A DNA stretch of 64,000 nucleotides from Verrucomicrobiota bacterium (GTDB taxonomy: Bacteria > Verrucomicrobiota > Verrucomicrobiia > Limisphaerales > UBA1319), in the NCBI GenBank assembly GCA_022711435.1, contig JAKLFB010000006.1, forward strand, positions 1-64,000, written 5' to 3'. A program made the translations under genes and the position numbers. This document shows, piece after piece, positions 37,469 through 46,371 of this stretch. Under the pieces are notes generated by a model, which was not told where the DNA came from, ran no database searches, and saw only the letters and a program-made list of their open reading frames with translations. Position 1 is the stretch's first letter; the number at the start of each line of letters is the position of its first letter.

Positions 37469-37504
37469 CGCCGGCCCGGGCGTCCCAACCGCCCGGGGCC
37501 GGCG
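37469..37504 (+). terminator. Strong GC hairpin after the LamG gene (terminator candidate)
   Basis: CGCCGGCCCGGGC (37469-37481) and GCCCGGGGCCGGCG (37491-37504) pair over 13 bases with a single-base bulge and a 9-base loop, starting 24 bases after the stop of the LamG gene. The position and strength suit a transcript end, but no T tract follows. Confidence 0.45.
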
Positions 37505-37654
37505 GATCGATTCTCCTCGAACGCCGCCCTCACAAGACGCAAACAATCCCCGCAAGCCCCCAGGGCCCTGCGGATTGCGGAGCATCGCTAATGATGACTT
37601 GCGGATCCTGGAGATTATATCTAGAATTTGTCGGTTGAAATTATTTGTTGTTGC

Positions 37655-38536
<882 letters not shown>

Positions 38537-38589
38537 CCGACAGTCGCAGCAAAGAGTTGCGGAGTTGATCTTTGTTTGGCGCCAGAAAT

Positions 38590-40986
38590 TCAAGGCATCG
38601 GCCGCAGCGCTTCCCATCTGACGTTCCACTGGCCGTTATTCGGAAAGCCCGGAGAAGGCAGTGCTGGCGCACCGTCCCATCCCGCAGCCATCATTGCCGC
38701 CGCTGCGAGAAGGCCGCCATTGCCCGGCAAGTAGATGGTCAGACCAGGCCGCTGGTGGTTGTGGCCGTTGGATCGGTAGACATTCTTCGGGGTATCGAGG
38801 AGCAGTGCATCGACCGCCCTCTCGGGTTGCCCCAGGCGCGCAGCGCACATCGCCAGCATCGGGTAATCCCATCCCCAGGTGCTCGGCCAATCCCAGTGCT
38901 CCCAAATCCAGCCCAACGTGCGCCCCATGATTTCCCGATCGATGCCCGGGCCGGGCAACATCCCGAGAGCCGCCGTCACGGACGGGTGATCCCGAGCCCA
39001 TGACCGCTCCGTATAGCATTGGGGGGCGCTCTCGGCGAACAGGTATTTCCCCTCGGACACTGCAGGCCGCGCCAGTCCCTCGAGCACGCGATCCCAGCGC
39101 GGCTGCCGGGGCAGCCCCAACCGCTGGCGCCAGGCCTGGGCGGTCTCGAGCCCCCACCGCCAATAGGTCAGCTCGAACGCCGGATTCATGGTCGTGCTCC
39201 TGGGGAAAACTTCCTGCGCACACTGCAAGGGCGGTCCCAGCACAAACCGCTCCGTCGCCCCATCCCACACGGCAAACGACGCCATGAACTCGGCGGTCGC
39301 CTCCACCACCTCCCGATATCGCTCGAGCGTCCCCCTCTCCTTCCGCGCCCGGTAGCACAGCTCGGCATAGTAGATCGGATGCGGCTGCTGCCAGATGAGG
39401 AACGGCCCGACGCCCGAAGGCGATTCCGCCCCGCGCGGATCGGTCATCTTCGGCCATCGCGCTCCCGCATAGCCCTGGCGGGCCGCCATGCCCCGGGCCC
39501 GTGGCAGGATCGACGCGTAATAGGGCAGGCTGCGCTCGAGCAGCTCGAGCCGATCCCAGAGCGCGAAATGCGCCGCATGCCACCAGTGCATCTCGAGGTG
39601 GAACTTGCCCTCCCAGCTGTTGAATGCCAGGCCCGTCTCCTGGGGCGGATAGCGTCCCGCACACTGGATCGCCGTCAGGTACTGGGAAAGGACGATCCGC
39701 CGCTCGAGCTCGAGCGCGCGGTGATCCTTGCTGCCGGACAGATCGATCGCACCGCCGCTGCTCCAGAACCGATTCCAGTGCTCCCGAGCGGCGGACTCGG
39801 CCTCGGGGAAACCGATCGGCTCAGCCTTCCATTGGCTCTCCTGTGTCAGCCGCCGACGTGAGGAAGGGGATCGATCCTTGTCAACGGCATCTGCGGGATC
39901 GCGGCTGCGGTTGGCGGTCGCCGCTGGCGATTCCCGGCTCGCTTCGGAATCCAACCCTGGATCCGCTGCAAATTCAACGGCCAGTTCCAGAACGGGATTT
40001 TCGGCAGGGGCCTGCGGAGGTTTGGGGGCGCCCGCCCCTCCCGGCAGAGAGCCTCTAGCCGCCCCCCTCACGACCCACCGATGCCGCTCGATTTCTTCGA
40101 GCGCAGCCCCCGACGACCATCGCAACCGGACGCAATACCGATCCTGGTCGAGATGCCGGGCCAAGGTCGCCATCCGGGATCCCACCGCCACCGCCACCGT
40201 CCGATGCCGGTCCGGTCGCGTCCAGTCCGCCGCGGATGCCTCCCCCGTTCCGTATGGGAAATGGATTGCGATCCCCAGCCTCCCCTGCCCCACCAGGGGC
40301 GACTCGATCCGCACAGCCACAGCGTCGCGATCCGGATGCACCACGGTTCGGACTTCGACCGGGTGGCCATCGATCCTGAACCGGCTCACCAGCCGCCCGT
40401 CCCACAACTCGAGCGTTTGCTCGATTCCCTCCATGTCCTTGGGCTGGATCCGCCGGCCATCGTCCCGATCGACCAGCAGCCCGATCCGGCCCAGATGCAG
40501 GCGATGCGGATTGGCCCGCAGCCAGTTGATCTCCGGCGTCCGCCGGTTCCCCGGTATGTCCGCGAACCCGATCTTCCGGCCATGGCTGTCGAACTCCGCA
40601 AACTGGAACCGATCGATGCTCCATCCCTCCGGGTTGGGAAACGTATGCCAGCCCCATTGCGACTGCGTGCCCAGCGGGATCGTCTTTTCAAACAGCTCCG
40701 GAAACGTCTGCAGCCCCGTCGCATCGGCCGTGAACGCAAACTCGCCGTTGCCCAGCGACAACGGAGATTCCGGGTCCACCTCATGCAAAACGACATGGTG
40801 CCGCGTCACCACCGCCCGCCGGTCGATCCTCGCGCGGCCGGGCATCCCATTCACTTCTCCTCCAGATGAGTCACCAGAGGCCCGCGGATCCGATGGCGCC
40901 ATGCCTGGCGCAATGTCCGCTTCCATCCAGCCAACGGCACTCGCCAGCAACACAGCCGCCATCCCCGGGCATGTCCGATGCTTCAT
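38590..40986 (-). CDS. Six-hairpin glycosidase (GH65/GH95-like), exported
   Basis: A 798-residue protein. The N-terminus (about 1-27) is a hydrophobic export signal. A beta-sandwich domain (about 60-270) with WGWHTFPNPEGWS and SRFRIDGHPVEVRTVVHPDRDAV precedes an (alpha/alpha)6 barrel with FNSWEGKFHLEMHWWHAAHFALWDR, QQPHPIYYAELCYRA, WRWGLETAQ and TWGWDYPMLAMCAARLG. The WEGKFHLEMHWWH block is typical of clan GH-L proteins and relatives that act on alpha-linked sugars by inverting hydrolysis or phosphorolysis. The precise family and substrate are not settled by eye. ATG 40986 directly precedes the export signal; the upstream extension to 41223 overlaps recO and is rejected. Confidence 0.75.
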   Translation of the reverse strand: MKHRTCPGMAAVLLASAVGWMEADIAPGMAPSDPRASGDSSGGEVNGMPGRARIDRRAVVTRHHVVLHEVDPESPLSLGNGEFAFTADATGLQTFPELFEKTIPLGTQSQWGWHTFPNPEGWSIDRFQFAEFDSHGRKIGFADIPGNRRTPEINWLRANPHRLHLGRIGLLVDRDDGRRIQPKDMEGIEQTLELWDGRLVSRFRIDGHPVEVRTVVHPDRDAVAVRIESPLVGQGRLGIAIHFPYGTGEASAADWTRPDRHRTVAVAVGSRMATLARHLDQDRYCVRLRWSSGAALEEIERHRWVVRGAARGSLPGGAGAPKPPQAPAENPVLELAVEFAADPGLDSEASRESPAATANRSRDPADAVDKDRSPSSRRRLTQESQWKAEPIGFPEAESAAREHWNRFWSSGGAIDLSGSKDHRALELERRIVLSQYLTAIQCAGRYPPQETGLAFNSWEGKFHLEMHWWHAAHFALWDRLELLERSLPYYASILPRARGMAARQGYAGARWPKMTDPRGAESPSGVGPFLIWQQPHPIYYAELCYRARKERGTLERYREVVEATAEFMASFAVWDGATERFVLGPPLQCAQEVFPRSTTMNPAFELTYWRWGLETAQAWRQRLGLPRQPRWDRVLEGLARPAVSEGKYLFAESAPQCYTERSWARDHPSVTAALGMLPGPGIDREIMGRTLGWIWEHWDWPSTWGWDYPMLAMCAARLGQPERAVDALLLDTPKNVYRSNGHNHQRPGLTIYLPGNGGLLAAAAMMAAGWDGAPALPSPGFPNNGQWNVRWEALRPMP

Positions 40987-41069
40987 GGGCTTTGGGGTAT
41001 CATCTGCCCCGAGCGAGCGCCATCGAAATCGGAAGCTCTCGCCTGGACTCGCGCCGTTGGGGGGCCGAT

Positions 41070-41729
41070 TCAACAGGCCAGACAGGCGAGCAGGCCGGCC
41101 CGCCCTTGGGGCAGGCGATCGCATGAGCCCAGCCAAAGCCGCCGCAGCCAGTCGTCGATCTCTTCGCGCTGGGCCCGGCTCGGCTGAATCCGCATCGCTC
41201 TCTCCCATAGCTCCGAGCTCCACTGCAGCGCCAGTTGGCGTGCGCCGGGGGACAATGGCTGGGTCTGCGGATCGGGGAGCAATCCGAGGTCGCTCAGCAG
41301 TTTTAATTCGAAGGCGAACATCAGCGCTGCTGAGGGTGGTTCAGATGTCAGCACGCGCAGCAACCCCCGCAGCAGCTCGAAGGGACCCGGGAGCGGCGTC
41401 TCCGCTTCGCAGGTCCGCTCGATCATCGCGGCCGCATGGGCGGCAAGCTCGAGGTTGAGCCATTGCTGCCGCAGCGATGGATAGGATTCCCTGAGAACGG
41501 CCTCCCGCAGGGTGTGGAGGTCGGAGCGCCGGCTGCGCTGAAAGCTGAAATCGCAGAGGTGAAACAGGTCAAGCCGCCCCCGAAACGGCGATCGCCATTG
41601 TCGGGCCCCCTTGGCCACCGTCGCCAGCCGCCCCGGCTCGGCTGCCAGCCAGTGCACCACCAGGCTCGTGTCCGTCAGCGGATGCAGGCGGACAATCAGA
41701 CCTTCGAACCGTTCAATGGCAGCTGCCAC
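41070..41729 (-). CDS. recO: DNA repair protein RecO
   Basis: A 219-residue RecO. The OB-fold N-terminus (EGLIVRLHPLTDTSLVVHWLAAEPGRLATVAKGARQW, then LDLFHLCDFSF) is clear, followed by the helical domain (LNLELAAHAAAMIERTCEAE and FELKLLSDLGLLPD). RecO works with RecF and RecR to load RecA on SSB-coated single strands. The family's usual four-cysteine zinc site is not present, as in many shorter RecO proteins. It is the last gene of the 45253-41070 run and starts 3 bases after the ybeY stop, so it is likely cotranscribed. Confidence 0.88.
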   Translation of the reverse strand: MAAAIERFEGLIVRLHPLTDTSLVVHWLAAEPGRLATVAKGARQWRSPFRGRLDLFHLCDFSFQRSRRSDLHTLREAVLRESYPSLRQQWLNLELAAHAAAMIERTCEAETPLPGPFELLRGLLRVLTSEPPSAALMFAFELKLLSDLGLLPDPQTQPLSPGARQLALQWSSELWERAMRIQPSRAQREEIDDWLRRLWLGSCDRLPQGRAGLLACLAC

Positions 41730-41732
41730 GAA

Positions 41733-42287
41733 TCACCGCCCGCTTTTCGATAGGCGGGCCAGATCCGAGCCGCCCGCACCCCGGGCCGGCCCCGCCCAGC
41801 GCCGCACCCAGCGATCCTCGATCCGCTTCATGCGGCGCCGCAAGACCGGCGTCCGATCGTCATGGCCCAGGAGATGCAGGATCCCGTGAACGATGTAACG
41901 GAAGATCTCGCTGCGGCTGTCGATTCGATAGCGCCGCGCCTGGCGCCGGGCTTCTGCCGGACATACCACCACGTCGCCCGCCAGCCCTTCCGGATCGGAT
42001 CGGCCGCGATAGCCGAAGGCGATCACGTCCGTGACTCCCGCATGTGCCAGGTAGCGCTCGTTGAGGCGGATCATGGCCGGCTCGCCGACCAGGTGGATCC
42101 CCAGCTCATAGCCTTCGAGCCCGATCTCGCGATCGACCAGCGCCCGCACCCGGCGGCGCAACCACCGGGTGTCGACGGGCCCGGCGCCATGCTGCTGGCG
42201 CAGATCGAGCGCCCTCACACAGGGACTCTCAGGTGCCGATCGCCGAGCCAGCGGGAAGCCCGGCGCTCCGATTCGACCACCTTTCAT
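41733..42287 (-). CDS. ybeY: Endoribonuclease YbeY (rRNA maturation factor)
   Basis: A 184-residue YbeY, the single-strand endoribonuclease needed for 16S rRNA 3'-end maturation and ribosome quality control. The fold is visible in LNERYLAHAGVTDVIAFGY and LAGDVVVCPAEARRQARRY, and the zinc site in IVHGILHLLGHDD near residues 132-142. The consensus third ligand in HGxLHLxGxDH is His; here it is Asp, a variant also known in some other phyla. The ATG (42287-42285) overlaps the phoH stop by 4 bases. Cytoplasmic, associated with the ribosome. Confidence 0.9.
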   Translation of the reverse strand: MKGGRIGAPGFPLARRSAPESPCVRALDLRQQHGAGPVDTRWLRRRVRALVDREIGLEGYELGIHLVGEPAMIRLNERYLAHAGVTDVIAFGYRGRSDPEGLAGDVVVCPAEARRQARRYRIDSRSEIFRYIVHGILHLLGHDDRTPVLRRRMKRIEDRWVRRWAGPARGAGGSDLARLSKSGR

Positions 42288-43243
42288 GCGCGCTCCTTGC
42301 GCGACTCCTCGTAGGCGGTGATGATCCGCTGCACCAAAGCATGCCGGATGACATCCCGCTTCTGGAACTCGATGAAGGAGAGACCCTCCACCGCCCGGAG
42401 GATGGACATCGCCTCGAGCAAGCCCGACCGCTTCTGCGCCGGCAAATCCACCTGCGACGGATCGCCGGTGATCACCGCCTTCGCGCTCAATCCCAGCCGC
42501 GTCAGAAACATCAGCATCTGCTCGCCCGTCGAGTTCTGGGCCTCGTCCAGGATCACGAACGCGTGGTTGAGGGTTCGCCCGCGCATGTAGGCCAGGGGCG
42601 CGATCTCGATGATCCCGCGCTCCATCAAGCGCTGGATCTCCTCGCCGGGCAGCATGTCGTAGAGCGCATCCAGCAGCGGACGCAAATAGGGATGGATCTT
42701 CTCGTAGAGATCGCCCGGAAGGAACCCGAGCGCCTCGCCCGCCTCGACGGCCGGGCGCGTCAGGATGATCCTGGAGACTTTCTCCTCGCGCAGGGCGCTG
42801 ACCGCCATCGCCACCGCCAGGTAGGTCTTTCCCGTCCCCGCCGGGCCGATCCCGAACACGACGTCGTGCTGGCGGATCGACTCGATATACCTCCGCTGCG
42901 TGAGCGTTTTCGGCACAACTTGCGCCTTGCGGGTCGAGGTCTGGACCCGCTCGCCATACAGCGCGCGCAACGCGGCCACCCCATCCTCGCGCAGCACCTC
43001 GAGCGCATACTGAAAATCGCGGGTCCGGACCGGCACGCCGGCCTTCAGGTTGCTCTCGAGCAGCTGGAACAGGTGCTTGGCGCGGTCGATGGCCTCGATC
43101 GATCCCTCGAGCCGGATCCATCCCTCGCGGCTGGTGGCCTTGACATCGAGCTTGCCCTGCAGCAGCCGCAGGTTGTCCGGCTCGTTGAGGTAGAGCTGCT
43201 GTGCCAGCCGCGCGCTCTCGAACTGCAGGGTTTCAACAGGCAT
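42284..43243 (-). CDS. phoH: PhoH family ATPase
   Basis: A 319-residue PhoH-like protein. A KH-like N-terminal region (LQGKLDVKATSREGWIRLEG) is followed by the P-loop domain: the Walker A motif GPAGTGKTYLA near 132-142 and Walker B LDEAQNST near 230. The segments TRPAVEAGEALGFLPGD, LAYMRGRTLNHAF and GDPSQVDLP are highly typical. PhoH and YbeY adjacency is conserved widely and links it to RNA metabolism; the precise activity is unsettled. ATG 43243 was chosen because the longer frame to 43498 overlaps the HIT gene antisense-free but lacks conserved residues. It starts 14 bases after the HIT stop. Confidence 0.92.
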   Translation of the reverse strand: MPVETLQFESARLAQQLYLNEPDNLRLLQGKLDVKATSREGWIRLEGSIEAIDRAKHLFQLLESNLKAGVPVRTRDFQYALEVLREDGVAALRALYGERVQTSTRKAQVVPKTLTQRRYIESIRQHDVVFGIGPAGTGKTYLAVAMAVSALREEKVSRIILTRPAVEAGEALGFLPGDLYEKIHPYLRPLLDALYDMLPGEEIQRLMERGIIEIAPLAYMRGRTLNHAFVILDEAQNSTGEQMLMFLTRLGLSAKAVITGDPSQVDLPAQKRSGLLEAMSILRAVEGLSFIEFQKRDVIRHALVQRIITAYEESRKERA

Positions 43244-43257
43244 GGAGGATCCAATGT

Positions 43258-43764
43258 TCAGTGCTTCGGATCGGGCGCCGAGTCGAGCGCCGCCCGCAGC
43301 CGGCCCGCCACCTCCGACAAGGCATCCGGCAGCACGCATGTGCCCGCCAACACCGGCATGAAATTGGTGTCTCCCAGCCACCGGGGAACGACATGCACAT
43401 GCAGATGCTCCGCGATCCCAGCCCCCGCCACGCGCCCCAGGTTCATGCCCACGTTGAATCCATCGGGCCGCATCACCGCCGTCAGGGCGTTCATGCACCG
43501 CCGCGTCAGCTCCCAGAGACCCGCCATTTCCTCGCCCGTGAGATCATCGAGGCGAGCCGCCTGCTTGTAGGGGATGACCATGAGATGGCCGCCGGTGTAC
43601 GGATACCGGTTGAGCATGGCAAAACATGTCCGATCCCGCGTCAGCACAAAGTTGGCTTCATCCTCGCCGGACTGGGCGATCCGCGTGAACAGCGAGTCGG
43701 CGCTCGGCGGCGGCTTGGGCGCCTGAATATATTGAATGCGCCAGGGCGCATGCAGCACTTCCAT
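43258..43764 (-). CDS. HIT family nucleotide hydrolase/phosphorylase
   Basis: A 168-residue histidine-triad protein. The triad is EHLHVHVVPRW near residues 118-128. The earlier segment NRYPYTGGHLMVIPYKQAARLDDL is the typical strand-loop that binds the nucleotide base. The sequence MEVLHAPWRIQYI at the start matches HIT proteins of the diadenosine tetraphosphate phosphorylase type (W-R-x-x-Y-I). Action on Ap4A or a related dinucleotide is likely. ATG 43764 was chosen for this conserved beginning; upstream codons to 43848 are not conserved. It lies 32 bases after sixA and 14 before phoH. Confidence 0.88.
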   Translation of the reverse strand: MEVLHAPWRIQYIQAPKPPPSADSLFTRIAQSGEDEANFVLTRDRTCFAMLNRYPYTGGHLMVIPYKQAARLDDLTGEEMAGLWELTRRCMNALTAVMRPDGFNVGMNLGRVAGAGIAEHLHVHVVPRWLGDTNFMPVLAGTCVLPDALSEVAGRLRAALDSAPDPKH

Positions 43765-43796
43765 GCCCCTCACCGTAGCCAGCGCCTTCGGAAAAG

Positions 43797-44312
43797 TCAA
43801 AACCCGCAAGAGGACAAATCCATAAGGTGGCGCGGGCTGAGCAACCATTCAAGCGTGGCGCATTGCCCCAGGCGCATATCGTCCATCTCGAGCCGGATCA
43901 GGCCGCCCTTCTTCAGCTCGATCCGCAAGCCGTCGCTGCCGCCAATCCACAGGCCCGCCAGCCGGCTCAGATACGGCTCGTGTCCCACCAGCAGCACCCG
44001 CTGCGCCGGTTGCGGAAGCCGCCGCAACTGGCGAACGAGCGCCGCCGGATCGCCCCCAGGCGCCAAGGAACGGCTCGCCCGCAATCGCGCGCCCAATCCC
44101 AGCTCCTTCGCCGCGATCTCGGCGGTCCGCCACGCCCGCGCATACGGGCTGGACAGGGCATGATCGAACTCGAGGTTCAGCTGGCGCATGCCCCGGGCGA
44201 TCCGGACCATCTGCTTCTCCCCTTCGGAGGTCAACGGCCGGTCGCAGTCGCGGTCCCAACCGGCCGCGTCCCGCTCAACGGCTCGCCCATGACGCAGCAA
44301 ATAGATCTTCAT
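43797..44312 (-). CDS. sixA: Phosphohistidine phosphatase SixA-like
   Basis: A 171-residue histidine phosphatase. The catalytic RHG is at residues 7-9 (MKIYLLRHGRAVERD). The middle has RPLTSEGEKQMVRIARGM and SSPYARAWRTAEI, and the second active-site His is in LLVGHEPYLS near residue 109. This short SixA-type clade removes phosphate from phosphohistidine in proteins (in E. coli, the nitrogen phosphotransferase Npr). The start codon overlaps the CHAD gene's stop by 4 bases, so the two are translationally coupled. Confidence 0.88.
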   Translation of the reverse strand: MKIYLLRHGRAVERDAAGWDRDCDRPLTSEGEKQMVRIARGMRQLNLEFDHALSSPYARAWRTAEIAAKELGLGARLRASRSLAPGGDPAALVRQLRRLPQPAQRVLLVGHEPYLSRLAGLWIGGSDGLRIELKKGGLIRLEMDDMRLGQCATLEWLLSPRHLMDLSSCGF

Positions 44313-45253
44313 AAGGCCAGTTCCGGCGGCCACACCGAAAGCATCTGTGGCGCCGTCTTGAGGAAGCGCCGGATGCTCGAACGCAGCCGCTGCTCGATGG
44401 CAGCCCGGAACGGGTGCGGATTTCGGGGGGCCGGCACGCTGCGGCCCCGCTGCCCGGCATCCCAGGCGCTCAGCATCACCTGCCAGTCCTGGATCCGACC
44501 CATCTGCTCCTGGTAACGCCTCAGCTGGCGCAGGCAATCCGAGACCGATCCCGCCAGCGCCGGCGCCAGCAGCTCGACCAGGTAGCGGAACCGCTTGATC
44601 GCCACCCGCAGCCGGTGGATGGTCCGCGGATCCGAAGGGTCCAGCCGCCCATGCCGCTCTTTCACCCGGCCGAAAGCGCGAGTGACGGCTCTTCGCATCC
44701 GTTTCTCCGGCCGCCGGCATTGCCGCAAGTCCCGGCGCATCGCCTTCAGTCCTTCCCGCTGCAGCTCCCGCAAACGATCGATCTTGATCCGCCGGATCTG
44801 GCGGGTCACATCCGCCGCCTGCCGCGCCTCGATTCGCGCCAGCCGCTCCCGCCATTGCCGCGCGGTTTCATCCCGCCGCGCCCACCGCTCCAATTGATCC
44901 CGCAGCACATGGACATCTCGCAATGGGCTCGACTGTTTGAGCTGCTGTTTCAAACGCTGCTGCAGATCGCGCAGCGCTTTTTCCTCCTGGATCTCCTCGA
45001 GGACGTCCAGCAGCGCGATCCATCGTCGTGCCGCCACCCTCCATTGATGGACCGCTGCCGGCTCGCATTCCTCCGCGCATCGCTCGACCTGGCGCCGGTA
45101 TCGCGCCCAGCGCTTTCGCGCCGCCCGCGCCAGAAAACCGCTCAGCTCGAGGCCGAAACCGACCGGCGGCCTCCCGGGCTGAGCTTCCCCGGATCGCGCG
45201 TGAGACACGACATCTCCGCGGCCGCTTGCACAATTTTGCCCCGCCGGTTTCAT
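44309..45253 (-). CDS. CHAD domain protein
   Basis: A 314-residue protein with one CHAD domain, a helical bundle with conserved histidines and many basic residues. Key segments are AAVHQWRVAARRWIALLDVLEE (H-x3-R), LRDVHVLRDQLERW, and in the second half TIHRLRVAIKRFRYLVELLAP and MGRIQDWQVML. CHAD domains bind inorganic polyphosphate. Arginine is extremely frequent here. The first 35 residues are poorly conserved; ATG 45253 is the likely start, as the frame to 45418 adds only low-information sequence. It is the first gene of the minus-strand run, divergent from the FKBP gene with 226 bases between. Confidence 0.85.
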   Translation of the reverse strand: MKPAGQNCASGRGDVVSHARSGEAQPGRPPVGFGLELSGFLARAARKRWARYRRQVERCAEECEPAAVHQWRVAARRWIALLDVLEEIQEEKALRDLQQRLKQQLKQSSPLRDVHVLRDQLERWARRDETARQWRERLARIEARQAADVTRQIRRIKIDRLRELQREGLKAMRRDLRQCRRPEKRMRRAVTRAFGRVKERHGRLDPSDPRTIHRLRVAIKRFRYLVELLAPALAGSVSDCLRQLRRYQEQMGRIQDWQVMLSAWDAGQRGRSVPAPRNPHPFRAAIEQRLRSSIRRFLKTAPQMLSVWPPELAL

Positions 45254-45479
45254 TCGGTTCTGCCGTCTGGCGCTTCTGTCAATGTGGACCTCCCAACGGC
45301 TAAAAACGAGCCAAAAGCAACGGCCGGCGCACGCCAGGGCGCGGCGCCGTGCCGCCAAGATCGGCTTCCCGGCGCTGGATGCTCGATCCGCCGATCGCCA
45401 GCACAGTGAACCTGTCACCGATCTTCATGCTTCCGCACTTTACATCCGCCGGACAGACCGAATAATGCGGGGCGTTGTC

Positions 45480-46331
45480 ATGAACACGATCACGAAGCAC
45501 GCGACTGCAGGGATCCTGGCCTGCTTCCTGGCGCTGGTTGCGGAGGGCGCTGCGCCGCCGAATCTGGAGCTCTCTTCCCCTCGCGACCAGATCAGCTACA
45601 GCATCGGCATCAACCTGGGCGCGGGGTGGAAAAGCGACGAGCAGGATGTCGACCTGCCCAGCTTCCTCCGGGGGGTTCAGGAAGGGCTGCTCAGCTCCCA
45701 CGACGAACGCTCCAAGGCCAGCTACAGCCTCGGATTCAGCCTCGGGAATTCCTGGAAACATCAGGGGTTCGACATGGAAACCAACCGTCTCGAGATGGGG
45801 ATCCAGGACGCCTTGCAGGCCCGGGCGCCGCGCCTCTCCGAACGCGAGATGCGGGACGTCATGACCGCTTTCCGGCGGGACCTGCGTCTGCGGCTCCTGG
45901 CCAAGATGCGCGAGAAGAACCTTCGCGAGAGCGAGGCGTTTCTCGCCGAAAACCGCGCCAAGGAAGGGGTTGTCATCCTTCCCAGCGGCGTGCAATACCG
46001 AGTGCTCCGTCCCGGAACCGGCCCCTGCCCCTCGCGAGATGACACGGTGGTCGTTCATTACCGCGGCACGCTGATCGACGGCGGCGAGTTCGACAGCTCG
46101 CGCGCCCGAAACGAGCCGGCCACCTTCCCCGTCAACAGCGTCATCCCCGGCTGGTCGGAGGCGCTGCTGCGGATGCCGGTGGGCGCCCAATGGCAGGTGG
46201 CTATCCCCCCTCACCTCGCCTATGGAACCAATGGATCTCCACCTCTCATTGAGCCCAATGCCGCCTTGCTCTTCGATATCGAGCTTCTCCAGATCCGGCC
46301 CCGGCCCGGCCCTTCGAATCCGTCCCCATGA
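45480..46331 (+). CDS. FKBP-type peptidyl-prolyl cis-trans isomerase, exported
   Basis: A 283-residue FKBP. Signal peptide: about residues 1-23 (ILACFLALVAEGAAP). The dimerising FKBP_N region appears as two related halves, ISYSIGINLGAGWK...LPSFLRGVQEGL and ASYSLGFSLGNSWK...RLEMGIQDAL, then a long helix (LLAKMREKNLRESEAFLAENRAKEGVVILPSG). The isomerase domain runs from about 175 to 275, with VHYRGTLIDGGEFDSS, FPVNSVIPGWSEALLRMPVGAQW and IPPHLAYG. The architecture is that of FkpA/Mip chaperones of the periplasm. ATG 45480 was preferred over 45465, which lies 5 codons earlier in frame. Confidence 0.92.
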   Translation: MNTITKHATAGILACFLALVAEGAAPPNLELSSPRDQISYSIGINLGAGWKSDEQDVDLPSFLRGVQEGLLSSHDERSKASYSLGFSLGNSWKHQGFDMETNRLEMGIQDALQARAPRLSEREMRDVMTAFRRDLRLRLLAKMREKNLRESEAFLAENRAKEGVVILPSGVQYRVLRPGTGPCPSRDDTVVVHYRGTLIDGGEFDSSRARNEPATFPVNSVIPGWSEALLRMPVGAQWQVAIPPHLAYGTNGSPPLIEPNAALLFDIELLQIRPRPGPSNPSP

Positions 46332-46371
46332 GTCTCCCATCTTTGAAACTCGAATTGAACAGGAACCGCCC

